A program made the translations under genes and the position numbers. From positions 8,319 through 72,318 of the forward strand of contig CAZEHA010000012.1 of the NCBI GenBank assembly GCA_964511665.1: a stretch of DNA of 64,000 bases. The letters run 5' to 3'. The stretch comes from JAGOEF01 sp964511665. GTDB lineage: Bacteria; Bacteroidota; Bacteroidia; Bacteroidales; ML635J-15. Positions within the stretch are counted from its first letter, which is position 1, and every line of letters begins with the position of its first letter. A model generated the notes under the pieces. That model was not told the origin of the DNA. It saw only the letters and a program-made list of their open reading frames with translations, and ran no database searches. Below are positions 36,001 to 44,852 of the stretch, piece after piece.

Positions 36001-37574
36001 ACTACATCAGCCATTTCGCCAAACAAACAGAGGTTTTTAATCTGGTTTATCTGATTGGTCAGTTTCACTGATTCGTTCCATTGTTCGGTATAGTCTTCAT
36101 CGGTGGTTTGTTTTACGCAGAACCAGTGTATTCCTTTAGCACCACACATTACATGAGCCCAAAACTGATAGTTTACGCTATAATCTTTTGGCTGAACACC
36201 CCAAACACTCGATGCCAACTGACACCATGCCCACATTCGGCGAGGCTCGGTGTTGAATTTCAGATATTCGGTGTACGAAATAGCTTCCTCAATTTTACCG
36301 GTTCTACCCACCACAGGCGTCCATGTCATTGGAATTACATTGGGTGCATCGGCAGCGGCGTAATGGTCCATAGCAACTACATCGGTCATCCAGCCGTAGC
36401 GCTGATATTTTTTTTGGGTACATAAATTCACATACGAAGGCGTGTTGGGATCGTTTTCCCAATATGTTTGATTTTTTTGCAGTTCTTCGGCAATGGGTTT
36501 GCTGTGCAAGTCGGGTTCATCATCAACCGACCATACATGAACATAGTTTGCTTGAGAATGAGCCTGAATAACAGGAATGGCATTGGCAGGATTCATGGGA
36601 TCTCCGAAATTTGGCTCCCAAACGGTTCTCATAAAATAGTCGTTAGCAGCATATTGCATATTGGCGGGCTCACCCGGACCATGATTGGAATTCAGCGCAA
36701 TCGACCTGATTTTTTTTACATAATTTTCCTGATCGGGATTAAACAGACTCGAAGACCAAGTACCCAGTGGAAACTCGGTTTCGGTGAGCCTGATACCTGC
36801 CGAAGCCCAGATTTGACTTTGAGTTGTTGTGTTTGTAGCATTGATACGAAGTGCCAATGGGTAGCATATGTTCAGCGGGAATGGATTCGTTATTTTTATA
36901 ATTCCGATTTGCTTAGGACTGATGAGGTTATTTCCACCTACTATTTCGATGCCTGAGCTTGCGCCAATAGTATATTGCAACTCGTTCATGAGAAGCTGAT
37001 TAATCTGATAGGTATTGGTTGTGCTTGTATTTCGTAGATAGACGTATAAGTCGTTGCCGCTGTGGCTAATTAATACATTGCCAATTCTGAGTTCCGGAGT
37101 TGCGAATAGGGTATAGGGTAAAACATAACTATGTCCATTGCTGGTTTCAACTTCCATGGTAACGGCATGTCCTTCTTTAAAAGGGCTGGTTAAACCTTTC
37201 ACAGTTACGGTACTGATATTATTTCCCTGCCCTTTGGCATTCATTACAGGTGGCCAAATGCGCATGCCTTCCGGTTCGTAATAGGTACCTGCAACATGAA
37301 ATCGTACCTGTGTGATGGCATCTGGCTGTGCAGTGTTTTCGTTGCTGACGAAAAAATAAGCTACTCCTCCGTTGTCGGGAGTGCTTACATCTTCGAGGCT
37401 GCCATAACTGCTGCCCCAGCTTGCCTGAACAAAGCCTGTTTCGTTGGTAACAAGAATTTGTCCGAATGATTGAGAAACACCAATTAACAAAATCAGTCCA
37501 CATACAGATATAAATATACCGAACGATGACTGCGGGTTCAGGTGAGCCAGTATTTCAAAAACTTTTTTTATCAT
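33051..37574 (-). CDS. Large T9SS-exported multidomain protein with TIM-barrel-like N-half
   Basis: A 1507-residue protein with a long signal peptide (to about 39, SQSFGQI). Residues ~40-250 are beta-rich. Residues ~260-600 contain phrases of a glycosidase-like barrel (HVWSVDDEPDL, MDHYAAADAPN, WAWCQLASSVWG, KGIHWFCV), but no family can be named. An Fn3 domain follows at ~640-735. A module of Cys-rich Ig/PKD-type domains is then present twice (about 805-1080 and 1080-1350), ending in further PKD-like domains and a type A sorting domain (YPNPVQDFLFVE). Probably a surface glycan-binding or glycan-cutting protein. It is last in the minus-strand cargo cluster. Confidence 0.75.
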   Translation of the reverse strand: MIKKVFEILAHLNPQSSFGIFISVCGLILLIGVSQSFGQILVTNETGFVQASWGSSYGSLEDVSTPDNGGVAYFFVSNENTAQPDAITQVRFHVAGTYYEPEGMRIWPPVMNAKGQGNNISTVTVKGLTSPFKEGHAVTMEVETSNGHSYVLPYTLFATPELRIGNVLISHSGNDLYVYLRNTSTTNTYQINQLLMNELQYTIGASSGIEIVGGNNLISPKQIGIIKITNPFPLNICYPLALRINATNTTTQSQIWASAGIRLTETEFPLGTWSSSLFNPDQENYVKKIRSIALNSNHGPGEPANMQYAANDYFMRTVWEPNFGDPMNPANAIPVIQAHSQANYVHVWSVDDEPDLHSKPIAEELQKNQTYWENDPNTPSYVNLCTQKKYQRYGWMTDVVAMDHYAAADAPNVIPMTWTPVVGRTGKIEEAISYTEYLKFNTEPRRMWAWCQLASSVWGVQPKDYSVNYQFWAHVMCGAKGIHWFCVKQTTDEDYTEQWNESVKLTNQINQIKNLCLFGEMADVVTRSTTNVKSRALIGEDAMVVVVVNNNIDFSYNVLQLKWNSSISNQDYWIEVTVPEWIPVEQIYRVSASGKITDNGVQHMGGRTYRINTPDNIYKESHVFVIGKNDITPPETPSPVIISDNPNSNNYTFSWEEPWDNTGVMGYYVYRNGSLIADVRGPVYDVVNGPDICENAIWTFVAYDNSGNLSAPAVYTMSAPSAATSVSLSPESSCPGQSVTVAPIGGDSGAGGEWHWYKYNCDTNNGGIYLGSGNSMAITPESSLTQYAVMASSQCGSSGCFNFTIPASSTPVDAAISASETQICLGESVNISIQGGTGDPVYFCSDNGGVSWNIFSMAHEGESNFSFTPDHEGSFLVHVRNRNHCGFCWDYGTEACTAFQAVEIQVLPALSVSMSRTPTGPQCSGTQYNFYAHPAGGSGSYSYQWYLNGEQQSSTTDVFTTGLSNTQDWAITHNITVVVSDGICTASAIMTPTVYAYPSDAQAIIGNSGICPGQTELSYSIPEISFANNYIWTLPTGATGSSNTNSITVNFDENFVGGVIEVLGQNTCGTGDTAQLEIYVEETPIDATISSSQSAVCLGESIEITSSGGTGIAVYFCSDNGGNSWNVFSNAYQGLNSFTFTPEHAGTYRFHVRNMNNCGFCWDFGTEACTAFNYIDVTVNEPFTVSMTRIPTGPQCSGTAYVFYAHVTGGSGNVEYNWFVNGDMQNSHEDNLQISLFNNSAQPTTPNVTVEVIDGACSGSAFMTPTINPNPAAAENIEGNLFVCEAQSNLIYSTPPIAAATSYEWLLPQGFTGFSTSNSISLNISLGANSGILQVRGVNNCGEGEFSSVLINVNQIPETPIITLIGNVLSSNYSEGNQWYNQNGLITGATNQSFTVTEDGDYYVIVSINNCNSTQSNIITVTQTKIISSQAIDFMAYPNPVQDFLFVECYENNEKTKLIIWNTLGQILQQIEFYQSAAVDLSMYNDGMYYLQIIGNNINHTIKITKQ
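33790..35150 (-). repeat. Internal duplication within the 1507-aa cargo gene
   Basis: Two copies of a ~270-residue module lie in tandem with a period of about 820 bases. They share CLGES, YFCSDNGG.SWN, HVRN.N.CGFCWD and TGPQCSGT, and conserve the positions of their cysteines. Their protein similarity is strong but not identical, so the duplication is not recent. Confidence 0.8.
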
Positions 37575-37579
37575 AGTTG

Positions 37580-37587
37580 CAAATTTA
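37580..37587 (-). promoter_or_regulatory. -7 element upstream of 1507-aa cargo gene
   Basis: On the minus strand this reads TAAATTTG, six bases upstream of the ATG at 37574. No -33 element at proper spacing is seen. So close to the start it would give an almost leaderless message, so it may be chance. Confidence 0.25.
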
Positions 37588-37651
37588 CATAATTCTAGTG
37601 TATTGTCTTTTTAATTTATAAGTGCTTGTTAATCAGTCTGTAAAACATTGA

Positions 37652-40600
37652 TTAAAACTGTTTTATTATCTTAGCATTCATTGAATTCAGTCCCGAAACA
37701 GAAGTTATTCTTAAGTGATACATGGCAGGGGGCAGGTCTTCAATTGTTAATCGGAATTGGTTGTTGCCCGTCTCAACTTGTAAAGTTTCGCTTAGTAGTA
37801 ATTTACCCAATTCATCGATAAGCTGCACATTAAGCTCATCGCCGGAGTTAGCATTAATATCGATAACAAATTCATCTACGAAGGGATTTGGATAAATACT
37901 GATTGTTGTTGCAACAGATTCGGATAAAGTTCTTGAGATAGCCGACAGGTAGATTCCTCCTCTTCTTCCATCTAAATCTACCTGTTTTAATTTATAATAC
38001 AATGTTTCGCCCGTGTTGGGAAGATTCACATCATCAATGGCATAATATAAATAGTTGTTGCTAAAACCTGCTGCATCTACTATTCCGATGGGTTGCCAAC
38101 TTTGCATATTATCGTTTGAACGAAATATTTCGAAATAGTCGGAGTTTATTTCGGTTGCGGTAGCCCATTCCAACTGAACAGCACTACAATTGTGCCCGAT
38201 GCAATGGGCCTCAAAAAACAGTAGTTCTACAGGCAGGGGCTTATCTTCACTGCCCAATGTAAATCTCGAAAAACTACTGGTACTTGCCAAAACATAGTTT
38301 TCGGTGCTATTAATATTTGATAGCATTGGTTCCCAGATGTCATTCTTGTAGTGAAACATTTTTAATTCAACTTCTTGATGAAGGGTGTTCCCTTCGCTTA
38401 ATTCTTCGGTGATATAGTAGAATTGTAATTCAGAAGGAATGTTGTTGGTTTGCGGCGTAATGTCGTAGTAACGGGCAATGCTATAGTTGTCGCTGTAAGT
38501 TCCTGTTCCTTGTTGCAATTTGTGACCCCTTGTGATTATTACATTCCCCAAATTTCCCGCGGTTTTTATTCCAACACCTATGTTTCCGGGGTTAATATAG
38601 GTTTCGCCTGTGTTATCAATAATCATCTCTCTGGTTATAGTTCCAACATTTATGCTTGGGTCTGAAACTTTAATACGAGAATTTGACGATTCGTTCAGAA
38701 TGCTCCCCGAATTTCCTAAGTCAATGGTATAATCGAGTAAATCAATATCTCCGTTTTCCAAATATAGATTGTTACTTACTTCGATATTATTCCACAGTAG
38801 CAAACCCGAATGTGTGTTATTGTTGGTGAGATTATAGAAACGTGTTGCCAGGTTCCCTTTTATTCGTTGAGTTTCTGATGTTGCATTGAAAACAACGGTT
38901 CCATTTCCGGTTAAAAAATTAACAGACTCATTATTGGTCCAATCGCCCGAAATATGTATTTCGCTGCCGAGAATAACTTCACCACCCTCTACTTTGATGT
39001 TGCCATTTACATGTAAAGGAACGTTTATTTGGAGATTTCCGTTAATATATAATAGGCTTTCGGAATCGGAAAGAATAGTTGGCTGTGCATTTATAACGGC
39101 TCCTTCTGAAGCTTCTGAATTACAATCTGATAGCGTGGAACTTACCGTAAAAGTGTAAGTTTGGTCTGCTGCCAAATTGCCAAAAACAGCGGTGTTTGTT
39201 GACCCTGTAATGCTTGCGCTGCCAGGGTTAGCAGTAATTGTCCATGCGCCAACAGGCAGGTTGCTCAGTGTTACCGAACCTGTAGGAATGTATTCGGTTG
39301 GTTGCACGATATTGTCAATTACCGGTGGCGATGGATTCGCGAATACGCTTACGGTTTTTTCTACAGGTAATGAATTCTGTGTCCCATTTGAACCTGATGC
39401 GCAACCGACGGCATAAACCGAAATAGTGGCGTCGCCGATGAACGAAGCGTTCCATGCAATTTCGCCGGTGGAGGGGTTCATAGTTCCTGCATCGGGAGGG
39501 TTTACGCTCCATACAAAACCGTTGTAGCCGGTGGTCCCGGTGCAAATGGGAGCAGAGGTTCCTGTTGAGAAACTATCAGTACCGTTGGCCTGACATCGGG
39601 TGCTTATACCCTGCGGTGTTTGTATTTGAGGATAGATGGTGGGCTGATTATAAGCCGTATTTTTACACCCGTTATTGTCGGTTACTGTAACAATATATCG
39701 AAGCGAAGGGGAGGGAGCCTCAGTGTCGTAACTGTTATTATTGAAAGGAATTGTTACGAAAACACTGCTGCTAACTGTTTCGGGTGATGTTTCAATATCT
39801 GTGTTGTCAAGATATTGCGCTGACCAGGAATAAGTATATGGTGAAGTGCCTCCCGATGCTGTGGCACTGAGACTGATTTCGGTTCCACTGAATTGCGGCC
39901 CGCCTGGAATTCTCGAAATTGAGACAGTGGGAGCCGAAGAACAATCGGTGTCGGTAACAAATATTGTATAGTCTTCGGTTTCTCCATAGAACACCGAACC
40001 ACATGGAGATGCCGGCAGTGTATTACTTTCGGTTCTTACGCGCATTCGGGTGGCACCCAAGCTTGCATAAATGGGAATTGTAATATTTGCAATTAAAGTG
40101 TCGCTGCCTGTTACTGGCATTTCGACCATTTCACCCGCATCGTCGAAATTTCCGTTTTTGTTCCAATCGACCCATATTTTTCCGCCTTGCACATAGTTCC
40201 AACCAATTACCGTTGCTGTATAGGTGTTACCTCTTTTCAGGTTGGTCGAAATATGCAGAAAGTTTTCATATACATTGTTTACAGTCCCCGAAGTATTGTC
40301 GATTGTGTTGCATATAAATCGCTGTATTCCCATGGGGTATGCGCTGTTGTCGGTGGTTGTGGAGGCACAATAATCATCGCCCGAAGCTGACCTGTATGCG
40401 GCAACGTAGCCTTTTGTTTCGGAAAGCGTAAGGGCATTATTCCCATCGTTGATGTTGCCGGTTGCAGTGCCCAGATAACTTACAGATGGATTCGAAAAAT
40501 ACGGAACCACTGTTGACGTGATTCCATCGCTCCAATAGATTCCGGCAGAATATGTCATCAAATCGCAGTAGTAATTCATATCGCTGCCCACCCAACGCCA

Positions 40601-41803
40601 GCCAGCCGACCATGTGTTTTCGGACCAGTCTGCCCAGTTGTTGGGTCCCGGATAGGCCAGTTGCTGTTTGTGATGGTCGGCACCCATTAAATGCCCCATC
40701 TCGTGCATTCCGGTGGTTGTTGATGCTGCTTGCTGAACCCTGACTATGCAATATCCCATGTCGCTAAAGCCGTTTTTATATTGCAGCAGCCATCCCAATC
40801 CTCCAACACTCGATATGTCGACCAATAAAATGCATAAGTCAGCATTGTATTGATTTCGTTTTGACGGAACATTTTCCATATAACGAGTACTACCCTCAAG
40901 GTTCCATGGGTCGAAACCTGCATGAAATGTGAAACGGTACAAGTCGGTATTTGCACCCCCTTCGCCTTCGCTGGCTTCGGTGTACGACTCCAGATAGGAA
41001 TGTACCAAACGAACTTCTGCATTGATATTGCTGTTGTCGAGTGATATTTGTGCTTGTTGCATCATGTTGGCTATCACAGTGTTGATATCGGATACCGACG
41101 ATGCCCATGTGTTTGCCGCCGGAGTATATACCACCATTACATCAATGCTATGCAAATCGTTTGCTGACTTTGTTGCCGAATTTTTTTGCTCTTTCGTTGA
41201 AATATTTTTCGATTGATCAACCTGTATGGCCTTTTTGATGACATCTGTTTCGGGTAATACACTGTGACCGCCTGCAATGTTATCGAGATTATTAATATGC
41301 TGCTTAATTAAAAATTTGCCTGCACCTGAATTTTGGTTTATGATGGAATAATGACTTTGTAGTTCGGGAATGGATACCTGTAGGTCATACGATTGTTGAT
41401 TCACAGCAATTAACACATATCCCAACGGGTATTCCGAGATTCTTGCACGAGTGCATCTTGTTCCGTTTATATCGGTAAAAACTTTGTCGACAATTGCCGA
41501 ATATTCTTCATTCTCGAATAGAAATAAGTTGATTGTATCACCTTTTACTAAAGCATTATTGATAAACTTTTCATTGAGGTCGAATTTTCTGATTTTTTCG
41601 ATATTCTTTATTCCGTTGTTTGCTATTTGGTTAACACCTGAATAATCCTCTTGCAATTTTGAATCGGATTGTTCGATGCATATGGTCGATTGAGCATATG
41701 TCGATGTCCATACTGACAGTATGGAACATAGCAGAAACATCAAAACTCTCGTATTTTTCGCAATATTGAAATGTATGTATGTCTTTATCACAGGTTTTTG
41801 CAT
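37652..41803 (-). CDS. T9SS-exported reprolysin-like zinc metalloprotease
   Basis: A 1383-residue protein with a signal peptide (hydrophobic core at ~21-38, TYAQS). A propeptide-like region (about 40-210) precedes an M12B-like metalloprotease domain (about 220-475) with the zinc motif HEMGHLMGADHH starting at H367 and the Met-turn LMTYSAG. A GEVED domain follows (about 480-620, VDWNKNGNFDDAGE and GETEDYTI), then PKD/Ig-like domains, a beta-rich region with repeated LTN/NLYLEN units (about 940-1130), and a type A sorting domain (YPNPFVDEFVID). It probably degrades extracellular protein. It is 10 bases downstream of the FISUMP gene, hence the same operon. Confidence 0.88.
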   Translation of the reverse strand: MQKPVIKTYIHFNIAKNTRVLMFLLCSILSVWTSTYAQSTICIEQSDSKLQEDYSGVNQIANNGIKNIEKIRKFDLNEKFINNALVKGDTINLFLFENEEYSAIVDKVFTDINGTRCTRARISEYPLGYVLIAVNQQSYDLQVSIPELQSHYSIINQNSGAGKFLIKQHINNLDNIAGGHSVLPETDVIKKAIQVDQSKNISTKEQKNSATKSANDLHSIDVMVVYTPAANTWASSVSDINTVIANMMQQAQISLDNSNINAEVRLVHSYLESYTEASEGEGGANTDLYRFTFHAGFDPWNLEGSTRYMENVPSKRNQYNADLCILLVDISSVGGLGWLLQYKNGFSDMGYCIVRVQQAASTTTGMHEMGHLMGADHHKQQLAYPGPNNWADWSENTWSAGWRWVGSDMNYYCDLMTYSAGIYWSDGITSTVVPYFSNPSVSYLGTATGNINDGNNALTLSETKGYVAAYRSASGDDYCASTTTDNSAYPMGIQRFICNTIDNTSGTVNNVYENFLHISTNLKRGNTYTATVIGWNYVQGGKIWVDWNKNGNFDDAGEMVEMPVTGSDTLIANITIPIYASLGATRMRVRTESNTLPASPCGSVFYGETEDYTIFVTDTDCSSAPTVSISRIPGGPQFSGTEISLSATASGGTSPYTYSWSAQYLDNTDIETSPETVSSSVFVTIPFNNNSYDTEAPSPSLRYIVTVTDNNGCKNTAYNQPTIYPQIQTPQGISTRCQANGTDSFSTGTSAPICTGTTGYNGFVWSVNPPDAGTMNPSTGEIAWNASFIGDATISVYAVGCASGSNGTQNSLPVEKTVSVFANPSPPVIDNIVQPTEYIPTGSVTLSNLPVGAWTITANPGSASITGSTNTAVFGNLAADQTYTFTVSSTLSDCNSEASEGAVINAQPTILSDSESLLYINGNLQINVPLHVNGNIKVEGGEVILGSEIHISGDWTNNESVNFLTGNGTVVFNATSETQRIKGNLATRFYNLTNNNTHSGLLLWNNIEVSNNLYLENGDIDLLDYTIDLGNSGSILNESSNSRIKVSDPSINVGTITREMIIDNTGETYINPGNIGVGIKTAGNLGNVIITRGHKLQQGTGTYSDNYSIARYYDITPQTNNIPSELQFYYITEELSEGNTLHQEVELKMFHYKNDIWEPMLSNINSTENYVLASTSSFSRFTLGSEDKPLPVELLFFEAHCIGHNCSAVQLEWATATEINSDYFEIFRSNDNMQSWQPIGIVDAAGFSNNYLYYAIDDVNLPNTGETLYYKLKQVDLDGRRGGIYLSAISRTLSESVATTISIYPNPFVDEFVIDINANSGDELNVQLIDELGKLLLSETLQVETGNNQFRLTIEDLPPAMYHLRITSVSGLNSMNAKIIKQF

Positions 41804-41813
41804 TTTTAATTTA

Positions 41814-43181
41814 CTATTGGTCTTTTATACAGCGTACACTTTGCCCGTTTTGTTTGTCGGTTTCGGGCATTTCGATTAAGCCTTCATAAAAATGCAACCG
41901 TACACCAATACCACCATCGTATTCTCCTTCATTTTGCGACCAATAGAGTGATAAGTCGCCCATTGAGAAAAAGCTCCCATAATAGTTGCGAACCCCTGCA
42001 GGCAATGTGGAAAAACCATATGTGTCGGTTCCATAATTCCCCGAGTATGTGTCCTCTTTCCATCGTGGGTGATTGCTGGTGTTACAGCTTCCGCCCAACG
42101 GTGAATTTTCTTGCCGGCACGATTTCAATTCATTTCCATAAGGAGATTCCATACCCCCCATAAAAAATATCAATTCCATCCAATCGTCGTAGGTGGGTAC
42201 GTGCCATCCTTCGGGACAAAGGCCATCGTCATCGGTTGTGGCAAACCAGTTATATAAACCGCCGTAGATGTTTTTCCAAGATTCGTTGTTATCGTACCAA
42301 ACAAATGCACCGGAAGTTAAACTGGTCCACTCTCCATTTGAGGTAACATTAGGAATTGCTGTACCGTTATTGTAGGTGGTAGTTTTTAGGTTCTCATGCA
42401 TCCAGCATTGATTGCCAACAAGCACTGTGTTGTAAATGTTCCCGTCGATATCGGTAACTGTTGGCATACCAGGGCATGGAGTAACATTGCCATACACAAA
42501 TGTGTAGGTGTTGTCGGATAAGGGTGTGTCGTAGAAAGTCCGATTGCCGATTGCCGAAGTTCCGGTGTATTGGAGTATATCGCCGGGAAGGAATTCAAAA
42601 CTCTTTGAATGCAAGGTGTTTTTATTCATTTCTGAACCCTGCTTGCCGGAATTATAATCAAGCCGCCATTTAGGAGAGGCTCTATTACAAATGCCTGCAT
42701 CGAACATTTTGATAGTTTTGCTGCACACATTATTTCGAACTGTGAGAAAGTAGATATTTGCACTTTCACTACTAAATTCGAAATTATGCAGACCCCTACT
42801 TAAACTATATTCAGAACTTACTAATATTTTTCCGGTAATATCGCTAATCTGAACATGTATAAGTTCGTCAGCGAGCAAATCAATGCTAAATCTTGTGGTA
42901 CTTTCAAATGGATTGGGCTCGTTTTGGCTTAATTTGAAAACACTTTCGGAATGTATTGTGTTTTCGCTAATACCAACATTAAAGTCGAATGTAACCACCG
43001 TATCGGGATAATTCAACTGCATTTCGCCACCTCGTGTAAGATTCTCAATCAGAATGCTGTTCAGAGCTACGTGCTCAACATTGTTTTCAGCCGTAAACTT
43101 TAGAGTAATAGACTGATTCTGGGAATTTGCCCCAAAGCAAATCGATAAAAAAAGAAAAACAGCCAATATCTTAGGTTTCAT
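41814..43181 (-). CDS. FISUMP-domain secreted protein with internal sorting-domain-like module (copy 1)
   Basis: A 455-residue secreted protein (signal peptide to about 22, GANSQN). A short beta-rich N-domain (ILIENLTRGGEM) is followed by a module like a T9SS sorting domain (about 75-165: NEPNPFESTTRFSI, ISDITGKIL, NIYFLTV) that sits inside the protein, then a C-terminal FISUMP (Fibrobacter succinogenes major paralogous) domain (about 240-455: VLVGNQCWMHENLKT, GGLYNWFA, CPEGWHVPT, SVRCIKD). The start is the ATG at 43181; a TTG at 43187 is in frame. It shares layout with the gene at 44853. Exact role unknown; FISUMP proteins are surface or extracellular. Confidence 0.83.
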   Translation of the reverse strand: MKPKILAVFLFLSICFGANSQNQSITLKFTAENNVEHVALNSILIENLTRGGEMQLNYPDTVVTFDFNVGISENTIHSESVFKLSQNEPNPFESTTRFSIDLLADELIHVQISDITGKILVSSEYSLSRGLHNFEFSSESANIYFLTVRNNVCSKTIKMFDAGICNRASPKWRLDYNSGKQGSEMNKNTLHSKSFEFLPGDILQYTGTSAIGNRTFYDTPLSDNTYTFVYGNVTPCPGMPTVTDIDGNIYNTVLVGNQCWMHENLKTTTYNNGTAIPNVTSNGEWTSLTSGAFVWYDNNESWKNIYGGLYNWFATTDDDGLCPEGWHVPTYDDWMELIFFMGGMESPYGNELKSCRQENSPLGGSCNTSNHPRWKEDTYSGNYGTDTYGFSTLPAGVRNYYGSFFSMGDLSLYWSQNEGEYDGGIGVRLHFYEGLIEMPETDKQNGQSVRCIKDQ

Positions 43182-43193
43182 AGTCAATATGCA

Positions 43194-44822
43194 TTATGGT
43201 TTCAACACTTTGAAGGTTTCAACGTAATCGTCGTAAATCAGTTGAATGAGATAAACACCATGCTGATTTGCTTCCAGATTCACATTGTTATGCCCTGAAA
43301 CGAGCTTTGTTTCTTGAACTATGCGTCCGCTGATATCAATTACCTGCAGTGAACAATATCCGGTTGTAACAATATTGATGACATCATTACATGGATTTGG
43401 AAAAATTGCCGATGTAACATTCTTGTCAGCGGTAACGGAATTTGATTCATAAACAACAGAAAACTCATCAATATACACGTATTCACTCCATGTTTCTGTA
43501 GGATTATAGTGTATGGCAATATATTTTGTGCCTGCCGGTACAGTAAATACGAAATCGGCCCAAAAGCTATGTGGAATATTTTCGATTGGTTCGGTCCAAA
43601 TGAAATTACTGTTCACATCGGCACCCGTTGTTGAATAACCGAACCGGAATGAATCAAAATACAAATTACTGAATTTTCGGTATTTGAAACTGACATCTGC
43701 TCCGGAAGCATTCCCGAGAAGTGGTGTTATTAACCATTGGCTATAGGAGTCAGGATCAAAATCGTATGATGAAAATCGAAACGATTGCTCTCCATCGGAT
43801 GCAACATCGGTTACGTGTGCAACCAGATTGGTTGCCGGTGGGTTTGAACTGCCATACACTACTGTCCAGCAAATAGGAGGGGCAGCAGGCGATTCGAAAC
43901 TCTCATTAATATTGCCCATAAAAGCAGGGCATAATGTGTTGAATTGCAACGGATCAGACCACTCGCTCTCGTTGCCTGCTGCACAAATGGCTTTTACATA
44001 CACCTGATAGCTTGATGATGGACTCAGACCTAATAAGGTAAAGGGCTTAGACTCCGTGTTTTCTAAGGTGCCTTCTGTATCGGGGTTGAACCCGGGTGTT
44101 CCGTATGCAATTTCCCATTCTGTTTCGGTTGCCCCATTTGTCCAGGTAAGATTGGCACTGTTTGTCGAAATATCAGAAATACTTAATTCGCTGGGTTTTT
44201 CACATTGTCCGTTTAAGAAATACAGTTGTATTTGAGCTATTACAGATGTTCTTTCTTCGGCTGTTGGTGGCGAATCAGGATTCGGATTGACATCAAAATC
44301 ACGGTAAAACAGTCCGGTGTTTTCACCACTAGTAAATGCGCCCCATCCAATAGTAACCAAATCATAATTCGGGGTGTTTTCATCGATTGCAACCACAAGA
44401 TTGTCGATGTTGTTATATTCAAAAGCTGTAGTCAGAATTATTTCCAACCAATTACCAACGGCAGGATATGAAACTTGTCCATTAAAAACCTCAGTCATCG
44501 ACGTTAACGGAACCCAATCATCATTACCCGTAAAAGAGGTTTTTGTCGTATGCCCCATATAAATTCCCCAATCGATATTGTTATTGGTAAAATCAATATT
44601 CCCGTCAGCAAAATAGAACCGCAATTGGGTTATGCTGCCTGATTGCTGAATTTGATTTTGAACATAAATTTGCTGTGTGTAAGAATAACTATGATCGCTG
44701 CAAACAGGGTAGCGAGTGTTTGTAAGGTCGCCCGACCCAATTTGTACCTCTTGTGCCTGAACATGTAGCACGAAAGCTGTAAGTAAGGCTAATACGCTAA
44801 AATTAGTTTTAAAATATTTCAT
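43194..44822 (-). CDS. T9SS-exported Fn3 / choice-of-anchor adhesion-type protein
   Basis: A 542-residue secreted protein (signal peptide to about 23, HVQAQE). A beta-rich N-domain (about 25-200, IQLYFLNG at its end), a fibronectin type III domain (about 205-295: SISDISTNSANLTWTNGATETEWEIAY would be its first strands) and a cleaved-adhesin/choice-of-anchor-J-like jelly roll (about 305-455, ESFESPAAPPICW, SQWLITP, YIDEFSV) are followed by a type A sorting domain (FPNPCNDVINIV, ISGRIV, GVYLIQL). Similar proteins in Porphyromonas are hemagglutinin/adhesin parts. It lies between two FISUMP genes in one operon. Confidence 0.83.
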   Translation of the reverse strand: MKYFKTNFSVLALLTAFVLHVQAQEVQIGSGDLTNTRYPVCSDHSYSYTQQIYVQNQIQQSGSITQLRFYFADGNIDFTNNNIDWGIYMGHTTKTSFTGNDDWVPLTSMTEVFNGQVSYPAVGNWLEIILTTAFEYNNIDNLVVAIDENTPNYDLVTIGWGAFTSGENTGLFYRDFDVNPNPDSPPTAEERTSVIAQIQLYFLNGQCEKPSELSISDISTNSANLTWTNGATETEWEIAYGTPGFNPDTEGTLENTESKPFTLLGLSPSSSYQVYVKAICAAGNESEWSDPLQFNTLCPAFMGNINESFESPAAPPICWTVVYGSSNPPATNLVAHVTDVASDGEQSFRFSSYDFDPDSYSQWLITPLLGNASGADVSFKYRKFSNLYFDSFRFGYSTTGADVNSNFIWTEPIENIPHSFWADFVFTVPAGTKYIAIHYNPTETWSEYVYIDEFSVVYESNSVTADKNVTSAIFPNPCNDVINIVTTGYCSLQVIDISGRIVQETKLVSGHNNVNLEANQHGVYLIQLIYDDYVETFKVLKP

Positions 44823-44852
44823 ATTTAAATTATTTAGAAGTTAAAATCGATA

